The notes: a model not told the origin generated them from the sequence alone. A stretch of 64,000 nt of DNA from Deltaproteobacteria bacterium HGW-Deltaproteobacteria-6 (GCA_002840435.1 PHAT01000005.1:796460-860459), one strand, 5' to 3'; counted from the first letter of the stretch, positions 37,790 through 46,911 are shown. Made by a program: numbers and translations.

Positions 37790-39178
37790 TTACCAGCGCT
37801 CCAGAATTTCCTTGGTGAGCTCCGAACGGATCGCCTGGTCCAGGTGTACGCTTCCGAACAGGCGGCTCCCGGTCATTTTGGCATTGAGTACGGAAAGCCC
37901 GTTGGAGCGCTCGTCGAGCCACGGCACGTCAATCTGGTCATAGGAGAAATCTCCGGTGAAGACCATCTTGGTGCCTTCGCCGCCGCGCGTCGCGATGGCT
38001 TTAACATGCGACGGCGGAAGATTCTGAATCTCATCGACAATCACAAAACATTTCTGAATGGAACGGCCCCGGATTTTGTCCAGATCCATGATTTCGATCT
38101 TCCCGTTGGTCAGCCATTCGTTGATCTTGTCCTTCATTTTTGCGTCGACCAGTTCCTTAATGGCGTTGATGTTGTCGTCAATCGGGTGCATCCAGGGTTT
38201 CATCTTCGCGTCAATATCGCCCGGAGAATAACCCAGCCGGTCTTTGTTGCCCAGCTGTATGGTGGCACGGCTGACGAGGATCTGGCGATAGTGCGACGCC
38301 TGTTCAAAAGCGGCCAGGAGCGCCAGAAAAGTCTTGGCGGTGCCGGCCTTGCCGGTCAGCGCAACCAGGGGGACGGCCGCGTCGCGCAGCAAATCCATCG
38401 CGATGAACTGGCCCCAGTTGATGTCCCCGTTGTTGGATCTGGGCCTCACGCCCAGCAGATGAATATCTCTTTCGACGATGCGGAAATAATCGCCCTTCCG
38501 CACGGCGGCAAAGGCGGGCCCCCAGACGCCGTCGATGTCGCAGTAGCAGACGATTCCCTCGTTTAACCGGACCTGGTCCAGCTGTAAGGCCAGTTTGGTT
38601 TCGGGAAGTTTCAGCGGAAACGTTTTGTCGGAAATCCACTCGCGCTGAAGGTTGATGGTGGTGCGGGCGGTGTGATGCTGTTTGACATCCGTCTGATCCA
38701 TTTTGACGGACTGGACATCAAGGCCGAAATTCAGCGCCAGCGTTTCGAGCGCCGCGTCCTGAGTGACGAGAATGACTTTTGATTTATGTAATTTCTTTTT
38801 GGCGTTGAGCGCGGTGGCGATAATGCAGTGATCGTTGTTGTCGATCTGGAGATCGGCGTCTTTGATCAGATTAAAATCGTAATGAAAGAAGCGGACGGAA
38901 TGGTCTTTTGCCCGAAAAAGATTGCGCACGTTCCGGATGACGTTGCGCGCGATGTCTGCCTTGAAATCGTTGCCGGTTTTGTGGCTGTCCAGTTCCTCCC
39001 ATGTCGCGTAAGGAAACAACACGCAGTTGCGGCCTCCCTGACGCAATTTTTCAAATACATCCATGCCGTATTCCAGAGCGCTGGTATCCACCACAAAATA
39101 TTTCTCCGGAACTTTACCCGACGCTTTTACCGTTTCTTCCGCGATAGCCTGTGCTTTAGCTTTTTTCCCGTTCGTCAT
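37790..39178 (-). CDS. PhoH family ATPase with N-terminal PIN domain
   Basis: 462 residues. The PIN domain (about 20-165) starts KYFVVDTSALEYGMDVFEKL, with further acids in the EELDSHK and DNDHCIIATA segments. The PhoH helicase-like domain (about 230-460) has Walker A ALTGKAGTAKT and Walker B CFVIVDEIQNLPPSHV. PIN-PhoH proteins (PhoH2/YlaK type) are RNA helicase-ribonucleases. Monocistronic. Confidence 0.92.
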   Translation of the reverse strand: MTNGKKAKAQAIAEETVKASGKVPEKYFVVDTSALEYGMDVFEKLRQGGRNCVLFPYATWEELDSHKTGNDFKADIARNVIRNVRNLFRAKDHSVRFFHYDFNLIKDADLQIDNNDHCIIATALNAKKKLHKSKVILVTQDAALETLALNFGLDVQSVKMDQTDVKQHHTARTTINLQREWISDKTFPLKLPETKLALQLDQVRLNEGIVCYCDIDGVWGPAFAAVRKGDYFRIVERDIHLLGVRPRSNNGDINWGQFIAMDLLRDAAVPLVALTGKAGTAKTFLALLAAFEQASHYRQILVSRATIQLGNKDRLGYSPGDIDAKMKPWMHPIDDNINAIKELVDAKMKDKINEWLTNGKIEIMDLDKIRGRSIQKCFVIVDEIQNLPPSHVKAIATRGGEGTKMVFTGDFSYDQIDVPWLDERSNGLSVLNAKMTGSRLFGSVHLDQAIRSELTKEILERW

Positions 39179-39361
39179 GAGATCGCTCCTCGGCTGAAGT
39201 TTTGAGTTATGGAATTGAGAATTTGGGTAAGGGCACCTCCTTTTCCGGCAGCGGCTAATTTATTTACGGCCATTTTATCAAATTCTTAAAATCAGACAAG
39301 GGGAAAGTTGCAGGAGCGGCCGGATGTCGGACGGAAGGATAACGATTGGAAAGGCGCAATG

Positions 39362-39394
39362 AAAAAATCAGCCGGAGCGTGGTGAGCGGCTGAT
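39362..39394 (-). terminator. intrinsic terminator of the lytic transglycosylase gene
   Basis: On the minus strand ATCAGCCG and CGGCTGAT form an 8-bp stem with a 12-base loop, followed by TTTTTT (39367-39362). It starts four bases past the stop codon of the gene. Confidence 0.75.
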
Positions 39395-39397
39395 CTT

Positions 39398-40318
39398 TCA
39401 AATGCTCTCGGCGTAAGCAAAGACGGCGTTGACGTAAGCTTTTTCATGGTTGTAACTATAAACCGCCCGCCGCATTTTCCTCTCATTGCCTGTTTTCCAG
39501 CCCACGCGATGCAGGTAATTGGCGATGCTGGCAAAAGCATCGGGATAGTCATGCAGATCGATTATTCCGTCGCCATTATTATCCACGGCAAAGATGATAT
39601 ACGAGGACGGCATGAACTGGGGAATGCCGAAGGCGCCTGCCCAGGAACCTTTCATGGCAAAGGGATCCATGCCCTTTCGCTTGCACATCTTTACCCAGAC
39701 GACAAGTTCTCTGTTGGCCATTTGAACGCGTTTGGCTCTTTTGCTGAGCATGGACATCGTGTACAGGGAATTGAAAACGCCGTACTTCCCGAGATGCTCT
39801 TTGAAAGCGGTTTCTATTCTGATAATGGACACGATATAGCTGGCCGGAACGCCGTAGAGACTTTCGATCTTCTCAAAGAGCTCTTTGTTGGCCGCTATTA
39901 ATTTTTTACCGGATTCAATGGACTCCGGTTTGAGCAGGCCGAATTCCTCATCGAAGTAACTCAGTTTCTTTTTTTTCGTCCCGCCCCCATTGGCCACCGG
40001 CGGCGGATAAATATTGTGGTATAGCTCGATCCGCTCGTCGGAAAAAATTTCATCTATATCCGCCTGGCTGATTCCGGCCCGAAGAAAGGATGCCTTCAGA
40101 GTGGCTTCCCTTTTTTCAATGCTATCCGTGATGACCGGCTTTTGCTTTTTCCCTCTTCTCTTCTTTTTCCCCTCAGCCCTTTTGCCGGTTTTATCTTTTG
40201 TGATTTCTTTGCCGGTCAGTTCCCTTTCTCCGGCAGCCTTACTTTCCGCTATGGCCATGTGATTGAAAAAACAGGTGGCGATAAACAGTGCCGCGATGGC
40301 AATACTGACTATTTTCAT
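39398..40318 (-). CDS. lytic murein transglycosylase (MltB-like)
   Basis: 306 residues. Signal peptide 1-24 (MAIAES), then a Lys/Arg-rich linker to about residue 60. The catalytic domain carries the likely catalytic Glu in SIIRIETAFKEHLGKYGVFNSL and the MltB motifs GSWAGAFGIPQFMPSSY and DLHDYPDAFASIANYLHRVGW. It cleaves peptidoglycan with 1,6-anhydro-MurNAc formation. No C-terminal peptidoglycan-binding domain. Confidence 0.88.
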   Translation of the reverse strand: MKIVSIAIAALFIATCFFNHMAIAESKAAGERELTGKEITKDKTGKRAEGKKKRRGKKQKPVITDSIEKREATLKASFLRAGISQADIDEIFSDERIELYHNIYPPPVANGGGTKKKKLSYFDEEFGLLKPESIESGKKLIAANKELFEKIESLYGVPASYIVSIIRIETAFKEHLGKYGVFNSLYTMSMLSKRAKRVQMANRELVVWVKMCKRKGMDPFAMKGSWAGAFGIPQFMPSSYIIFAVDNNGDGIIDLHDYPDAFASIANYLHRVGWKTGNERKMRRAVYSYNHEKAYVNAVFAYAESI

Positions 40319-40472
40319 AATGGCTGCTTTCCTTATACCGTTTCTCAGGCGGTATTGTACAACATCTGCAAGGAAAAAAGAAATGCTTAAATGAAATTAT
40401 ATCATACGGGTGCCGAAGTGATAAAAACTTTTGCTTTGACTTGAGATGAGTGCTGTTGGAAGCAGAACATTT

Positions 40473-40928
40473 TCAGTAGATTCCCATCGCGCAGCCGCCG
40501 GCGAGCGTCCCGCCCAGTTCACGGCATTGTTCCAGGATTTCTTCGGTGATTTTTCCTTTGGCGATAACGGGTGTAAAGACGGGTTTGAACTTGTAGCCCA
40601 GGGCGATGCGTTCAATGGCTCTCTGCGCACCCGATCCGTCGTTGCCCGCACTGATGAAGATCACAAAAGGCTTGCGGAAAACCTTGTCCTGGGCATCCGT
40701 GTAGGTCCGGTCAAAGAAATCCTTGATCATGCCGGACATATAGCCGAAGTTTTCCGGTGTGCCGCAAGCAAATCCGTCACAGGCAAGCAGGTCTTCGAGC
40801 GTGGCGTCGGCGGCCTTTTTAAAAATCACTTCGACCCCGTCAATGGCTTTCGCGCCTTCAGCTACGGCATCGGCCATCTGTCTGGTGTGGCCTGTCTGGG
40901 AGTGATAAACGATTAATATTTTAGTCAT
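40473..40928 (-). CDS. flavodoxin family protein (FMN reductase-like)
   Basis: 151 residues. MTKILIVYHSQTGHTRQMADAV is the FMN phosphate loop (TxxTxxxA type), and FACGTPENFGYMSGMIKDFFDRTY matches the WrbA/multimeric flavodoxin group. It probably transfers electrons through FMN. Its start codon follows a composite repeat (40933-41003) directly, without a recognisable ribosome site. Confidence 0.82.
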   Translation of the reverse strand: MTKILIVYHSQTGHTRQMADAVAEGAKAIDGVEVIFKKAADATLEDLLACDGFACGTPENFGYMSGMIKDFFDRTYTDAQDKVFRKPFVIFISAGNDGSGAQRAIERIALGYKFKPVFTPVIAKGKITEEILEQCRELGGTLAGGCAMGIY

Positions 40929-40932
40929 GAAA

Positions 40933-41003
40933 CACGTATCTCGCCGCTCGTGAAGCGTATCTCGTGCAGGGAACGATGGCCGGACGGGCTGACCGTTCCC
41001 TGC
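40933..41003 (-). repeat. composite repeat: GGGAACGGTC hairpin plus CGAGATACG units
   Basis: Read on the minus strand, GCAGGGAACG (41003-40994) pairs with CGTTCCCTGC (40975-40966). This is followed by ACGAGATACGCTTCACGAGC and GGCGAGATACGTG, ending five bases before the ATG at 40928. The same order of parts occurs at 44383-44470. Confidence 0.65.
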
Positions 41004-41039
41004 AAAAAAGACGATGCCTCAATAGCAGATGCAAATTGG

Positions 41040-41792
41040 TTAAGGCATTTTATTGATAATGCCCAAAAAGCCTTCCGCGTTCAACGATGCGCCGCCAACC
41101 AGCGCGCCGTCGATGTCTTCCATCGCGATCAACTCGGCGATACTGTCCTGCGTCACGCTGCCGCCGTAAAGAATACGGGTGTCAGCCGCCATGCAGCCAT
41201 AGATTTCAACGAGAAGGCGGCGAATGAAATCGTGAACATCCTCGGCCTGTTCCGGGGTGGCCACTCGGCCTGTTCCGATTGCCCAGACCGGTTCATAGGC
41301 GATGACCAGATGATTTATCTTTTCAACACCGACGCCATCGAGTGCTTTGCTGACCTGGCGGTTGACAACCGCCTCGGTGATGCCTTTGTTCCTTTCACCA
41401 TCCGTTTCGCCTGCGCAAACTATCGGCGTTAATCCGACGGACAGCGCTTTTTTTACTTTCAGATTAACCTGCTCATCGCTTTCGTTAAAGTATTTACGGC
41501 GCTCGGAGTGGCCGATGATCACGTATGTGCATCCGGCATCTTTCAGCATCAGAGGCGAAATTTCGCCGGTGAATGCGCCCTTGCTCTCGTAGTACATGTT
41601 TTGCGCGGCCAGTGTTACTGCGGAACCCCTGATGGATTCGCTTACGGCAGAAAGCGCGGTAAAAGGCGGGGCCAAAACGACCTCGCCGCGCGTTAAGCCG
41701 GTTGTGCCTTCTTTAATTGCCTGTGCCAGGGCAACGGATTCACTGATTGTGTTGTGCATTTTCCAGTTGCCGGCAACAATCCACTTTCTCAT
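41040..41792 (-). CDS. tpiA: triosephosphate isomerase
   Basis: 250 residues, standard length. GNWKMHNT has the N-terminal Lys, VIIGHSERRKYF the electrophilic His, VIAYEPVWAIGTGRVATPEQ the catalytic Glu, and LYGGSVTQDS the phosphate loop. It interconverts DHAP and glyceraldehyde-3-phosphate. Order gap-pgk-tpiA on one strand. Confidence 0.97.
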   Translation of the reverse strand: MRKWIVAGNWKMHNTISESVALAQAIKEGTTGLTRGEVVLAPPFTALSAVSESIRGSAVTLAAQNMYYESKGAFTGEISPLMLKDAGCTYVIIGHSERRKYFNESDEQVNLKVKKALSVGLTPIVCAGETDGERNKGITEAVVNRQVSKALDGVGVEKINHLVIAYEPVWAIGTGRVATPEQAEDVHDFIRRLLVEIYGCMAADTRILYGGSVTQDSIAELIAMEDIDGALVGGASLNAEGFLGIINKMP

Positions 41793-41810
41793 TTGTGTCC
41801 TCCGATTTCA

Positions 41811-41861
41811 TCCCGCTTCGGCGGGACGAGCGTCAATTCACCGCAGTTTGCTGCAAGGTGG
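41811..41861. repeat. dispersed GC-rich repeat, copy 2
   Basis: CCCGCTTCGGCGGGACGAGC is followed by GTCAATTCACCGCAGTTTGC and TGCAAGGTGG. It shares GCGGGACGAGCGT and the TTGCTGC hairpin with the copy at 18840-18931. It fills the gap between pgk and tpiA. Confidence 0.45.
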
Positions 41862-43037
41862 TTATCCGAGCGCGGCCACTGCCGGCAGAATTTTGCCTTC
41901 CAAAAGCTCCAGAAACGCGCCGCCGCCGGTGGAAATGTAGGATATTTTATCGCTCTTTCCGGTCTTGTGAATGGCGGTATCGGTATCGCCGCCGCCGACA
42001 ATCGTCAGCGCGCCGGATGCGACCGCCGCATCGACCAGTTTAAAGGTGCCCGCGGAAAACGGGGCGAGTTCAAACATGCCCAGAGGGCCGTTCCAGACAA
42101 TCGTTTTGGCCGTTTTGACCGCATCCGAAAAAGCCGCGATTGTGGCGGGGCCCAGATCCAGCCCCATCCAGTCATCCGGGATATCGGCAACGGCGACCAC
42201 TTTTGTTGGCGCGTCCGCCGCCGGAGCCTGCGCGATGACGGCATCTACCGGCAGGAGAAACTGCACGTTTTTAGCTTTGGCTTTGTCCATGATCTTTACG
42301 GCCAGGTCCAGCATCTCTGTTTCACACAGGGACTTGCCGACATTGAAGCCCTGAGCTTTCAGGAAGGTAAAGGCCATGCCGCCGCCCACGATGAGGCGGT
42401 CCACTTTATCAATGACATTTTCCAGAACCTTGATCTTATCGGATACCTTGGCCCCGCCAATGATGGCGACCAGTGGCCGCGCGGGATTGCCCATGGCCTG
42501 ATTGAAATATTCGATTTCATTTTTCAAGAGAAAGCCCGCGGCGCACACGGGCACAAATTTGGTGATGGCGGTATTGGATGCAGCCGCGCGATGGGATACG
42601 GCAAACGCGTCATTAATATAGACATCGCAAAGTTTGGCGAGTTCCTCGGCAAACGCATCGTCGTTTTTGTCTTCACCCGGGTGAAACCGCAGGTTTTCGA
42701 GAAGGATGACATCGCCTGCCTTCATCGCGGCCGCGGCCTGCCGGGCTTTTTCACCGATGCAATCATCAATGAAGGGAACATCTGTTTTTAAAAGCGAGGC
42801 CAGAATCGGGGCGACAGGCGAAAGCGAAAATTCGGGAACCGGCTTGCCCTTGGGGCGTCCGAGATGAGAGGTGACAATGACTCTGGCGCCTTTTTCCCGG
42901 ATATAGTTGATTGTGGCTAAACTTGCCCGGACGCGGGTATCGTCCGTAACTTTGCCTGTTTTGTCCATCGGTACGTTGAAATCCACCCGCACCAATACCT
43001 TCTTTCCGCTGACATCAATCTGATCCAAGTACTTCAT
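41862..43037 (-). CDS. pgk: phosphoglycerate kinase
   Basis: 391 residues. KVLVRVDFNVPMD, VIVTSHLGRPKGK, AIIGGAKVSDKIKVLENVID, GPLGMFELAPFSAGT and GGGDTDTAI are the full set of PGK motifs. It makes ATP from 1,3-bisphosphoglycerate, or runs in reverse for gluconeogenesis, which is likely in a syntrophic anaerobe. Confidence 0.97.
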   Translation of the reverse strand: MKYLDQIDVSGKKVLVRVDFNVPMDKTGKVTDDTRVRASLATINYIREKGARVIVTSHLGRPKGKPVPEFSLSPVAPILASLLKTDVPFIDDCIGEKARQAAAAMKAGDVILLENLRFHPGEDKNDDAFAEELAKLCDVYINDAFAVSHRAAASNTAITKFVPVCAAGFLLKNEIEYFNQAMGNPARPLVAIIGGAKVSDKIKVLENVIDKVDRLIVGGGMAFTFLKAQGFNVGKSLCETEMLDLAVKIMDKAKAKNVQFLLPVDAVIAQAPAADAPTKVVAVADIPDDWMGLDLGPATIAAFSDAVKTAKTIVWNGPLGMFELAPFSAGTFKLVDAAVASGALTIVGGGDTDTAIHKTGKSDKISYISTGGGAFLELLEGKILPAVAALG

Positions 43038-43070
43038 GTCTATTACCTCTCTAAAATATTTTGAATGGCC

Positions 43071-43180
43071 ATTTCGACCCTCATTGCCGGTGGCAGGACC
43101 GGGGGGAGAAATCCAAGTCCCGGGTATGGCGCGGGACCTTAAGATTCCTCATCCCGGTCAATCAGGATTCGGAATGACAA
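43071..43180. repeat. dispersed GAGAAATC hairpin repeat, copy 2
   Basis: ATTTCGACCCTCATTGCCGG, GGGGGGAGAAATCC, AAGATTCCTC and TCGGAATGACAA follow the pattern of the repeat at 36961-37036, here with a central CCGGTCAATCAGG/CCGGTGGCAGG insertion. It lies between gap and pgk. Confidence 0.55.
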
Positions 43181-43218
43181 AAACTATTTAAATTTATATC
43201 CAGAGTTGTGCAGGTTTC

Positions 43219-44217
43219 TTACTTCATGATGAACGACAGAAGCTCCAGCATGCGATTGGAGAAGCCCCACTCATTGTCATACCATGAAAGTATTTTTACC
43301 GTTTTGCCTCCGATGACGATCGTATTGGGCAAATCCACAATCGATGAATGCGGATTGCCGTTAAAATCGCGGGATACCAGTTCTTCCTCCGAGTAAGACA
43401 GAATGCCCTTCATCGATTTCTGTGAATACTCTTTGAGCTTTTCGTTGATTTCCTGCTTGCTGGTTTCGCGCGACAAAGTCGCTACAAAATCGACGAGTGA
43501 TACATTGGGCGTAGGAACGCGAATGGCCAGGCCGTCGAGCCTGCCTTTCATTTCGGGAATGACTTCCGCAATAGCCCGGGCCGCGCCTGTTGTGGTCGGG
43601 ATCATGGAAAGAGCGGCGGCGCGCGACCGCCGCAAATCCTTATGCGCCTCGTCGAGCACCACCTGATCGTTGGTAAAGGAATGAATTGTTGTCATCAAGC
43701 CATATTCCAGACCGAATTCTTCGTTCAGAATTTTCACGATCGGCGCCAGGCAATTGGTGGTGCAGGAACCCATGGAGATGATGTGATGTTTGCTTTTGTC
43801 GTAATCTTCGGAGTTGACGCCGAATACAAACGTTACGTCCGGCCCTTTGGCGGGCGCGGAAATCACGACTTTTTTCGCTCCGGCTTTAAGGTGTTTTTCC
43901 GCGTCGGCGCGGTCGGTGAATCTTCCCGTGCTTTCCAGAACGACATCGACGCCTAAATCTCTCCAGGGCAGTGTCTCCGGGTCACGAATGGCAAAGGCCT
44001 TTATTTCCCTGCCGTCAACAATGATGGAATTGGCCGTCGACTGGACGCCGGCGTTCAGGGTGCCGTGCACGGAGTCGTATTTGAGCAGGTGGGCCATCGT
44101 TTTCGGGTCCGTTAGGTCGTTGATCGCGACAAACTCGACATCTTTTGATTGATAACCGGCCCGGAATACGAGCCTGCCGATTCTTCCGAATCCGTTAATT
44201 GCAACTTTTACGGCCAT
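43219..44217 (-). CDS. gap: glyceraldehyde-3-phosphate dehydrogenase
   Basis: 332 residues from MAVKVAINGFGRIGRLVF, preceded by GAGGAG; a longer frame to 44295 has no resemblance to the family. The NAD loop is NGFGRIG. The active site is MGSCTTNCLAPIV with the nucleophile Cys; Gly-Ser-Cys replaces the common Ala-Ser-Cys. WYDNEWGFSNRM closes the protein. First gene of the gap-pgk-tpiA series. Confidence 0.97.
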   Translation of the reverse strand: MAVKVAINGFGRIGRLVFRAGYQSKDVEFVAINDLTDPKTMAHLLKYDSVHGTLNAGVQSTANSIIVDGREIKAFAIRDPETLPWRDLGVDVVLESTGRFTDRADAEKHLKAGAKKVVISAPAKGPDVTFVFGVNSEDYDKSKHHIISMGSCTTNCLAPIVKILNEEFGLEYGLMTTIHSFTNDQVVLDEAHKDLRRSRAAALSMIPTTTGAARAIAEVIPEMKGRLDGLAIRVPTPNVSLVDFVATLSRETSKQEINEKLKEYSQKSMKGILSYSEEELVSRDFNGNPHSSIVDLPNTIVIGGKTVKILSWYDNEWGFSNRMLELLSFIMK

Positions 44218-44382
44218 ATTCCTCTCCTCATTAATTAATGGGAAAAGATTAAACAAAAGCCTGTGGGATGTCAACCCATTTCTCTTTAACGACAATAGTT
44301 TAGCACAGATAGAGCCTGTATTGGCCGTGTAATAAAAATTTGAACACCTTGAAGTTCGGTTATGAATCTGTTAGAAAAAATA

Positions 44383-44470
44383 CAGGGAACGGTCCTGCCA
44401 CCAGCCGGTGCGGCCGCAACCGTTTCTTACGAGTCACAAGTCACGAACGACGAGATACGAGATACGAATT
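44383..44470 (+). repeat. composite repeat upstream of the PFK-2-like gene
   Basis: CAGGGAACGGTC (44383-44394) and a degenerate complement ACCGTTTC (44419-44426) are followed by ACGAGTCACAAGTCACGAAC and GACGAGATACGAGATACGAA, ending at the ATG at 44473. Parts and order match the element at 40933-41003. Confidence 0.6.
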
Positions 44471-44472
44471 CA

Positions 44473-45690
44473 ATGAGCGATGAAAAATTATACATTGTCC
44501 TGATGGGACTGCCCGCCCGCGGAAAATCCACGCTGGGTATCCGCCTGCGGGAGGCTTTCCACAAAGATCATATTCACACCCGAATATTCAACAACGGCAA
44601 TCTGCGCCGGATTTACCGGCCGCTTGCCGAAACGTCATGCGCTGAATTTTATTCTCCGAACAATCCGGCCGCCGTGGAACTCAGGAATAAATTCGCCCGC
44701 ATGAACATGGAAAGGGCAAAAGCCTATCTGCGCAATTCCGGGCAGGTGGCCATCCTGGATGCGACCAACGCGGGCCGCAGCCGCCGGATGATGATTGAAA
44801 ACTATCTTAACAATCATCCTCTTCTCTTTATTGAGTGCGTCAATGAGGATGAGGATATTCTGAATCTCAGCATTCTGGAAAAAACGAAACTGCCGGAATT
44901 CAATCATCTGGAATGTCAAAAAGCTGAGGCGGAGTTTCTGAAACGAATTGAATACTATAAGATGATCTATACCCCTTTGAAGACGGAAAGGAATTATGTC
45001 CGCCTGGATTCCCTGCAAAACAGGATTATCGAAGAGAAGCATACGGATGCAATTTCCCTTTATGCACGCCTGCGTGATTACCTGGTCACCGACGAAGTCA
45101 AAAATCTCTTTCTGATCCGGCATACGCAAACGGAATATAATATCGAGGACCGGATCGGCGGTGATCCCGGTCTGACCCGGAAGGGAAAAGAGCAGGCGGA
45201 GGCCCTGGGGCATTTCTTTGCCAAAAAAAGAATTTCCTATATTTTTACCAGCAGCAAATTAAGAACGAAAAGAACGGCGGAAGCCATCGCGCGAATGCAG
45301 GAGGCCTGCCGGATTATCGCGCTAAAGGAGTTTGATGAAATCAATGCCGGCGTGTGTGAAGAAATGACCTATGCTGAAATTGAAAAAAAGATGCCGCAGA
45401 TTTTCCGGGACAGGGAAGCCAATAAATACGCTTACGCGTATCCCGAAGGGGAAAGCTATGCGATGATGAAACCGAGAATTGAGGAGGGAATTAAAAAGTC
45501 ATTTTTCCTCAACCGGCGGGCGGATAATATTATGATTGTCGGCCACCAGGCGGTCAACCGTCTGATTCTGTCGCATTTTCTTTACCGGCGCGACGTGGAT
45601 GTTCCTTATATTTATATTCCCCAGGACCGTTTCTACAATATCGTTTCCACGCAAAATAAAAAACTTTTCGAGCTCAGAAAATATGATTGA
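44473..45690 (+). CDS. bifunctional 6-phosphofructo-2-kinase/fructose-2,6-bisphosphatase-like protein
   Basis: 405 residues from MSDEKLYIVLMGLPARGKST; the frame is open 37 codons further but that part is repeat sequence. The N-terminal kinase has Walker A GLPARGKST (12-20), RIFNNGNLRRIY and VAILDATNAGRSRR. The C-terminal histidine phosphatase has LIRHTQTEYN (H217), EINAGVCEEMTYAEIE and IVGHQAVNR (H358). Domain order and motifs match eukaryotic PFKFB enzymes, which control fructose-2,6-bisphosphate. It faces gap-pgk-tpiA, fitting a role in glycolysis/gluconeogenesis, but substrate use in bacteria is not established. Confidence 0.8.
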   Translation: MSDEKLYIVLMGLPARGKSTLGIRLREAFHKDHIHTRIFNNGNLRRIYRPLAETSCAEFYSPNNPAAVELRNKFARMNMERAKAYLRNSGQVAILDATNAGRSRRMMIENYLNNHPLLFIECVNEDEDILNLSILEKTKLPEFNHLECQKAEAEFLKRIEYYKMIYTPLKTERNYVRLDSLQNRIIEEKHTDAISLYARLRDYLVTDEVKNLFLIRHTQTEYNIEDRIGGDPGLTRKGKEQAEALGHFFAKKRISYIFTSSKLRTKRTAEAIARMQEACRIIALKEFDEINAGVCEEMTYAEIEKKMPQIFRDREANKYAYAYPEGESYAMMKPRIEEGIKKSFFLNRRADNIMIVGHQAVNRLILSHFLYRRDVDVPYIYIPQDRFYNIVSTQNKKLFELRKYD

Positions 45691-45787
45691 TCAGCCACAT
45701 TTCCTCTTGCGCTGAAGAAGGTATTATTCATATACTCGACGGAACAAAATCAGGCGTTTTGCGGGATCATCTGACATTCAGGAGGAC

Positions 45788-46234
45788 ATGATGAAAAAAA
45801 TATTTATTTCTATTATAACGGTTTTTACACTGTTTGCCTTTTCCGGTTTGCTGCAGGCGGCCGATCCGTCGATTGCCGGCGTATGGTCTGTGCCGATTCT
45901 GAAAGGGAAGGATAAGGGGAAGGAAAGGTCAAATATTGAAATATTTGAAAAAGACGGCACTTATTACGGCAAGATCGTCAAACTCTCGAACGCCCCGGCG
46001 AATGCCGTGTGCACGAAATGCAAGGACGATAAAAAAGACAAACCTCTGCTGGGAATGCTGGTGCTTCGGAACCTTAAAAAAGAATCAGGCCGGTATGCCG
46101 GCGGAAAGATTTATGATGTTGACGAAGGCAGAGAATATAAATGCAGTCTGGTGCTGATATCGCCGGATAAGTTGCAGGTGACGGCCAGCCTGCTGTTTAT
46201 CAGCGAGAGCCACTACTGGACGCGTGTGAAGTAG
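45788..46234 (+). CDS. DUF2147 exported protein
   Basis: 148 residues. Signal peptide 1-22 (GLLQAA). The mature part is a lipocalin-like small beta barrel with IAGVWSVPI, YYGKIVKL, a CTKCKDDKKDKP insert and GGKIYDVDEGREYKCSL. GGAGG precedes the ATG. A paralogue follows. Function unknown. Confidence 0.8.
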   Translation: MMKKIFISIITVFTLFAFSGLLQAADPSIAGVWSVPILKGKDKGKERSNIEIFEKDGTYYGKIVKLSNAPANAVCTKCKDDKKDKPLLGMLVLRNLKKESGRYAGGKIYDVDEGREYKCSLVLISPDKLQVTASLLFISESHYWTRVK

Positions 46235-46338
46235 TCGCTCCTGATGTTTTCTGCATCGGAAGATCTTTGGACCTCCGAGACTTGACACGGAGGCTTAATT
46301 TGTGTAGTTTTCAATACCAAAATAAGAAATGGAGGATT

Positions 46339-46779
46339 ATGGAAATGAGGATGAAATTCGGATTTATATTAGGGATCATTGCTGTTGCCATTTTTACTAC
46401 CAGTAGTCTCTGGGCCGCCGACCCGATCGTAGGCAAATGGAAGACCATCGATGATGAGACAAAGCAGACGAAATCCATCGTAGAAATTTATGCTCAGAAC
46501 GGCATGGTTTTCGGCAAGATTGCACAGCTCCTGCGTCCCGAAGATAAAGGCAAACTCTGCACCAAGTGCACAGGAGCTGACAAGGATAAACCGACTGAAG
46601 GCCTGGTTATTGTAAAAAATATGAAGGATGACGGAGATGAATGGACCGGTGGAACGATTTTAGACCCAGCCAAGGGCAAAGAATACAAATGCAAGATGAA
46701 GGCCATTGAGGGTGGAAAAAAACTGCAGGTCAAAGGTTGCATTTCCTTTTTATGCCGCACCCAGATATGGGTCAAATAG
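46339..46779 (+). CDS. DUF2147 exported protein, paralogue
   Basis: 146 residues; GGAGG lies three bases before the ATG chosen, and a Met four codons later is also possible. Signal peptide ends near SLWA-A. Features are PIVGKWKTIDDETKQTKSIV, VFGKIAQL, LCTKCTGADKDKPTEGLVI and GGTILDPAKGKEYKCKM. The Cys pair in the CTKC loop is shared with the upstream copy. A terminator follows about 90 bases after the stop. Confidence 0.83.
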   Translation: MEMRMKFGFILGIIAVAIFTTSSLWAADPIVGKWKTIDDETKQTKSIVEIYAQNGMVFGKIAQLLRPEDKGKLCTKCTGADKDKPTEGLVIVKNMKDDGDEWTGGTILDPAKGKEYKCKMKAIEGGKKLQVKGCISFLCRTQIWVK

Positions 46780-46870
46780 CCTTCCGTGCAACAAAGCCGA
46801 GATTGACAAGGTTTTTGCTTTGATGGACGAATTAATTTTGAAAAAAGCAAGTCTGAATTAAACCATACAG

Positions 46871-46911
46871 ACCCTCAGCAGTCCTATGCATGACGGCTGA
46901 GGGTTTTTTTT
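46871..46911 (+). terminator. intrinsic terminator after the DUF2147 pair
   Basis: ACCCTCAGC and GCTGAGGGT form a 9-bp stem with a 16-base loop, followed by a T-run ending at 46911. This is a textbook intrinsic terminator. Confidence 0.85.
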
